64,000 nt of DNA from Yamagishiella unicocca (Eukaryota; Chlorophyta; Chlorophyceae; Chlamydomonadales; Volvocaceae): the NCBI GenBank assembly GCA_003116995.1, contig BDSL01000160.1:1-64000 (forward strand), in the 5' to 3' direction. This document shows positions 59,068 through 64,000 of this stretch, piece by piece. Made by a program: the position numbers and the translations under genes. Every line of letters starts with the position of its first letter. The stretch's first letter is position 1. Under the pieces are notes generated by a model that ran no database searches, had not been told where the DNA came from, and was given only the letters and a program-made list of their open reading frames with translations.

Positions 59068-62000
59068 TCACATCTTGAGCCAATCCGATAACCGCACCGG
59101 CTTGTTTGAGTCGCTGTCGTCATCCCCGTCGGCATCCGAAGCCCCGCTGTCACTGTCACTGTCGCTGCTGCTGCTGCTGTCGTCGCTGCCGCTTTTCTTG
59201 CTCTTCTTACTCTTCTTGCTCTTCTTCTGGGGATAGGAAGCGGAGGCGGAGGGAGCCGAAGCGCCCCGCACAAGCACTAAGTAAATGCATGTCATGGCAC
59301 CCAGGTTTGAGGACCAGGCAAGAGCGTGCGGGGGCATACGTCTGCAACGATGAGGCATCAGCTGCCGCAACCACGTCACGGCGTTCCAGCAGCACTCCCG
59401 CAGGAAGGCTTCTACCTGCCAGGCGAGCCAGCGCACTCACAATCAACTCAGATGACAGACAGCGCCTCGGAATGGAATCACTCCCGAGAGGCCCCTAAAC
59501 CCTAAGCCACAAAACCCTAAACCCTGCGTCCTACAATGCGGTTCGGGGCCTAACGCGAGCCGGCGCACCTTCTTGCTCTTGCTCTCCTTCTTCGACTTCT
59601 TGCTCTTCTTGTCCGACTTGCCGTCCTTCTCCTTCCGCTTGCCTGCGGGAGCGAGTGCGTGGAGGGGAAACAAGGCAACCGCCGCCAGCGCTGGGTTGAC
59701 TGTGTGCATTCCGAGGCCGGAGTGCGTCACCCCGCGCAACGACGCCCCCTTCCCACACATACACACCAGCGTTTCCTCCCATACCGCCCCCAGCGTGTAT
59801 ACGCAGCCGCCCAGGTCCCACTGCATCCCTGCTACTACGTGCCACCGCGGAGTGGGCAGCGATCTCCATCCAGACCCAGCAATCAACCACACGCGCCACA
59901 GAACCCCCAGCTGCATCCTCGCCCCAGCCACACCGGTTGAGCCGTGTGGCTGCCACCCGAATGGGCGGGCGGGCTGCCGCTACCTGCGCTGCGTGCTGAC
60001 TCGCCCCACCCGCAACACCCAGGCCCCAACCATACGTGCGCGCGGCCCCTCCTCCTCTTTCAAGTGCGGACCTAGGGGTTTCCTCTCAACCCCATCGCCC
60101 CCCTGCCGCCGGCCACCGCGTCACTCACGTTTCTTGCTGTCCCTGTCCTTGTCCTTCTTCAGCTCCTTCGCCAGGTCCGTGTGGTTGCGCCCCCGCGACA
60201 ACAGCTTTGAGCGGTCCGCATCCAGTTGGGCCCTGTAGTCCCCTGCGGCGAGGGAGGGAGAAGATAGGGGCGGGGTAGGGGCGGGGTATCATACAGTACA
60301 CGGTACACGCCCGCAGGCGGTAAGGCACGTGACCTACGGCGGCACTTCCGTGCTCCTGCCATTGTACATGGTGCTCCGATACCTTTAACGCACGGTGTCG
60401 CCACTGGGTTCCAATCGAAACGCACGGTGTCGCCACTGGGTTCCAATCCTAACGACCAGGATAAAAATAGATCCCCCCCCCCCCGCCAGCCCAACCCACT
60501 CATGAGCCGCTCCTCCTCCTCCGCAGCCGCTGCGAGCTTGCCCTCAGCCTGGGCCGCGGGAGGGGCGTGGCGAGAAACCAGGAGGGGGAGTTTCGAGGTA
60601 GACCCGTGGATGCCCGAAAAAGACCGTTTAGGACAGGCGTTTTGAGATGCATGCTGGAGAACTGGGTTGGGGATACTAGGAGGGGGATTCGAGGGAAACC
60701 CGTGAATGTCCGACTAGGAGGGGGGGGCGGTGTCCGTGTGTGCCGCCCCACGAGTGAGGGAGTGGGTGAGGAGTGGCAAGGCCAGGGCAGGAGGGCAAGC
60801 GAGGCTGGTGCGGCAGCCGCATGAGGAGGTGGGGTGAGCGCGGGGCGGGAGGGGTCGCGAGGCCTCGCGTGGGGAGTTTCCTCCCCGCCCTCCAGGGGCG
60901 CAGCATCCGCTTCGGGGGCCGCACGCCCCACCAACCCCAGCAGCCGTGCCACCGGCCGGACAGTCGCCAGCCCGCGGACAGGGTCCAAGGGCCCGGTTGT
61001 TAACGGCATTACTGACGGTATTTTGCTGACGGCTCCCTTCAGCGGCGAATTCAGGAATGCCCGGCAGCTGCACCCCCACTCCCGCAGTCCGGAAGCTGCA
61101 TCCCCTCCCACTGTCCTGCTGTTTCCTCCTCCCCCCCCCAATTCCTTGGTTTTCATGCCAACGGTTTTTATGCCATCCCCAATTCCCTGCCGTGGATTCA
61201 CGGATTATCTTATTACCGCCCCCGCCGACCATGCGCCAACTATCCTGTCTTTTTCGCGTCAACGGTTTTCACGCCGCCCCCCCCCCGGCGAAATGACCTG
61301 CACCCCAACCATCGCCACCCGACAGCGGCAATCAGCAACAGCCCTAGCGGGGGCAGTGCGGCCGCCTCCTCCCTGGAGCCCTGACCCAAGTCAGCACAGC
61401 CACCCAGCTGCGGCCCGCTCCCGTACATCACCCGCCCGCGCATCCACCTCTGCCGCCACGTTGGGCGCGTTAGCCGGCCGTACGGGGCGCTGACCCAGAT
61501 GCACGAGCCATGCCGCCAACATAACTCGCAGGAGTACCCGCCTGCGCTCGCTCGTCCCCTGACTCACTTAGTCCCTCGCACCCGTGCCCATACGACATGC
61601 CCAACCACCATCCCGTGTGTCCTCCTCTTCCCAGCCTGCCTGACTGCATATCCGCCCATGCAATCGCCCTGAGCTGCAGCCAAGTCCCCCCGCCACCAGG
61701 GGGCCAGCCAAGTCCTCCCCCTCCCGGCGAAAACCAGCGTTCGGACCTCCGCCCAGCCTGCAGTTCCCCGCTGCAAGCCCCCAGCAGCTCGCCAATCGGG
61801 CTGAACGTACAGCAGTAGCACGTACAGGTGCCGTACAGCAGCTTGTACAGGTGCCGTACAGCCCGCCCGCTCGTACCTCTTTCTGCTTTTGCCGCCACTC
61901 TTCCCAGGGCATCCTCTCCACCGTCAGTGCCGCAATGCGTGCTGCTCATCGATCAGGGGGCACGAGGGCGCCACACGGCAGTTAGGATGGGTCGGTTGGG

Positions 62001-62536
62001 ACGAGCAGCTTCGTGGCCAGGAGCACGGGTGACTGGAGGGCGAGCGGCTGATTTGGGTCAGATGGTGCAGCCCCTCGGGTCCCACACAGTGCCCCGATGC
62101 TCCTGAAACCTCACGGCGGCCAGCGCAAGCACAAGGGGGCATGCCACGAGCGCATTCGTGCCGTGCAGCCGATAGCGGTTTGTTGCTCGCCCCGAGAGCG
62201 GATGCCCACTTGACCTCTTATGTGAATTCGCATCGCCCTTAGAGCCGTACTACTGAATGCGCGTGGGACTCGTTAAGAAGGCGTCATGCCCAGCCAGCGC
62301 CCCTCGCGCCTCAACCGCTCCTGAAGGCTCACCTGCGTGCCACTCCGCCGTGTGAAAAGATACGTCCTTCAGGCCATCACCGGCGCCTGCCCCCCCGCCT
62401 CCTCCTTCGTCGCTTCCGCCCCCGCCGGTGTAGCGGGATCGTTGCATCGACTTGTGTCCTACAAAGCCGGCAGCGCTTTAGACCTAGATACTGACATGTC
62501 TGGTCATTTACGATACCCACCTTGATTCTTGCCCAT
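59068..62536 (-). CDS. Short Lys/Ser-rich basic protein, probably nuclear, family not recognised
   Basis: Seven exons: 62536-62521, 62386-62333, 61941-61877, 60548-60500, 60242-60129, 59642-59569, 59226-59068; 176 aa plus TGA, all GT-AG and in phase. The start MGKNQ comes from a 16-nt first exon. The N-terminal part reads HTAEWHAARIAAL, then PWEEWRQKQKE; a helical middle includes RDYRAQLDADRSKLLSRGRN; then come Lys/Asp and Lys/Ser repeats (KKSKKSKKE), a Ser/Asp run and the C-terminus VRLSDWLKM. The KKSKK and SDSDSD stretches are typical of nuclear or RNA-processing proteins (FAM133-like composition), but I cannot assign a family. Intron 3 (61876-60549, 1.3 kb) holds several dispersed repeats. 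Confidence 0.78.
60592..60679 (-). repeat. Dispersed intronic element, family A, inverted copy
   Basis: Reverse complement of the family A 3' half, very close to 45316-45403. In intron 3 of the Lys-rich gene, sense to it. Confidence 0.83.
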
Positions 62537-62957
62537 GGTTGCTTGCTACCTAACGATACGAGGGCGACAAGGTCCTAGGAAGTGGAGCAAATCAGCAGCG
62601 ATGCCAGGTGCAACGCAGTCGTATCTATGTACTACGTGAAGGAGGCCAAATTTCTCATTAGGAAGGTGCGCTGGGCGCTGGTAAAGCTGTGAATAGTTCT
62701 TAAGTGGAACAATTGCAGCCGGCGAGTTGGGATTGATGCAAAACAACGTCCGCAAATATCAGAATACTGTTGTCCTTTACTTCCGTGTCACTACTTTGAG
62801 GATGCTTCGCGGCTTTGCATGGGCATGCCTTCCCCCCATGCAAAGGACGACAAAGAGAGCATGACCGATGGCCCCATTCGGTCAGGATGCCTATTCTTAC
62901 TTCGTCACACACCGTGTTGCCAGATTGTGTAGCTGTTGAATAGGCGTGCGAGGCAAA
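62537..62957. promoter_or_regulatory. Shared upstream region of the Lys-rich gene and QCR6
   Basis: 421 bp between divergent start codons. A short near-perfect inverted pair of ggcatgccttcccccc/catgcaaagg words lies near 62815-62845; no clear core promoter element. Confidence 0.45.
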
Positions 62958-63602
62958 ATGTAAGTTCACTCTGCTTCGCGCACGGCGTCGAATACATGTT
63001 TTATGCTAACTATCAACACGTGCTGCGTTCTGCAGGGTTGAATACTCAGAGGACGATCCTAAGGCCCAGGTGTGCACCGTCGGCCGGGAGCCATCAGTCG
63101 CGCATCGGTCCTCCTTTGCGGCTTTAGGACGTTGATAACCCTGCTTGACCGGTAACGGAATTTTTGTATCCGTGGCGAGCTTCAGATTGAGGACGATTGC
63201 AAGGTGCACTGCGTAAAGGAGTGGGCGGCCTACAAGGTGCGTCTCTCCTATTTATGCGAGAACGTGGCAGGCCATCTGTGCTTGCCAACATTGCTAATAT
63301 GGGGCTCACCATGCTAGCAACAGAGGGCTCATGCGCGTAACTTTCTCTTACGCACTGCCTTCTGTAATCAACTTGACATCTTCCGTGTGTCGGAACAGGC
63401 TTGCGCGGAGCGCATCAAGAGCGACACCACGGGGCAAGCTCACTGCAGTGGCCAGTACTTCGACTTCTGGAAATGCGTTGACCACTGCGTAAGTTTGTGG
63501 GTCCTTTGTCGTGGTCATCACGTGTGAACGCACTGTGTTCTCACCTCCCAGTTCTTCACTGATACGCAGGCCGCCCCTAAGCTTTTCGCTCACCTTAAGT
63601 AG
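62958..63602 (+). CDS. QCR6: QCR6 / UQCRH, hinge subunit of mitochondrial complex III
   Basis: Exons: 62958-62959 (coding part AT only), 63036-63069, 63186-63236, 63399-63488, 63570-63602; 69 aa plus TAG. Signature: an acidic start (EYSEDDPKAQIEDDC), CKVHCVKEWAAYKACAERI, then AHCSGQYFDFWKCVDHCAAPKLF ahead of HLK. Four or more of the cysteines form the two disulfides of the hinge helices. It sits on the intermembrane-space side of the cytochrome bc1 complex, next to cytochrome c1. No in-frame ATG exists in exon 2; the open frame there begins with G after the acceptor, and the upstream donor follows AAAAT, so the start codon is read as AT|G across a phase-2 intron. No cleavable presequence is needed in this family. 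TGTAA at 63857-63861. Confidence 0.88.
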
Positions 63603-64000
63603 GCCACGGTGAGCCGTTCATAGGCATTGCAGCTTAGCAACATGGCGCCAACCCTAGGGACGCGCTGGGGGTGGGACGTGTCGAACCAGTGGATGAATAG
63701 ATGGTGAGTGTGAAATCCGTTGTAGCTAGGGCGGTCGGCATGTCTCCCGGGGGGTACGCACCCAGGAGCATGACCGTGCTGGGGACAGCACGCCGGGAAG
63801 TGTCCGCTGAGGCAGGGAGAGAGTGGCGTGCCCGTGTGTGATGCCCGTGTGAATGCTGTAACGTTGGACAGCTGTCAAGTAGCTGCGCATCCCATATGGT
63901 CTTCCATGGCCGCGTGTTGCTCGCTGAGGTGCACACACTGTATCAGCTAGGAGCAGCGAGCAGGTGTTCGGCATCCGGAAACCGAGTCTGCTGGGCGAAG
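63603..64000. other. QCR6 3' UTR and flank
   Basis: No further gene seen. TGTAA at 63857-63861 is the likely QCR6 poly(A) signal. Confidence 0.6.

Overview
The window is nuclear DNA of a green alga, most likely a volvocine (Chlamydomonas/Volvox/Gonium-type) species. It is GC-rich. Its genes are split into many short exons by GT-AG introns with GTGAGT/GTGCGT-type donors. TGTAA poly(A)-type signals follow several stop codons, and CCCTAAAA telomere-type words occur in introns. Nothing prokaryotic is present. All gene models were spliced by hand from conserved protein blocks. Every junction keeps the reading frame, but no transcript evidence was available.

Layout. 1-1802: a 142-bp satellite array running off the left edge. 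1803-5848: low-complexity coding-like DNA, a 20-bp G-rich minisatellite, and a protein made of 69-residue repeats that ends in a cysteine-rich domain. 7364-9863 (minus): cytosolic ribosomal protein eL34, five exons. 10326-15627 (plus): a MAK/ICK-type protein kinase, eight exons, 608 aa. 18015-20260 (plus): a membrane-anchored or secreted protein with a DAPG-hydrolase (PhlG)-like zinc hydrolase domain, 450 aa. About 22129-34984 (plus): a kinesin-like protein of at least 30 exons, with an intact P-loop, a degenerate switch I and a long coiled-coil tail. 36550-52305 (minus): CC2D2A/MKS6, the ciliary transition-zone C2-domain protein, 34 exons, 1905 aa. 52882-56697 (plus): mitochondrial import subunit TIM44, eight exons, 363 aa. 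59068-62536 (minus): a short Lys/Ser-rich protein of unknown family, 176 aa. 62958-63602 (plus): the complex III hinge subunit QCR6, 69 aa, whose start codon appears to be split by an intron.

Three gene pairs are head-to-head with 420-580 bp between their start codons: eL34/kinase, CC2D2A/TIM44 and Lys-rich/QCR6. Three of the genes (MAK/ICK kinase, kinesin-like, CC2D2A) belong to families that act in cilia, and CC2D2A is firmly identified. TIM44 and QCR6 are both mitochondrial.

The most unusual non-genic signal is a set of minisatellites that begin exactly at exon/intron junctions and appear to be built from the 5' splice-site sequence itself. They occur in the kinase, kinesin, TIM44 and CC2D2A genes. 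Several families of 40-170 bp dispersed repeats lie almost entirely inside introns, in both orientations.
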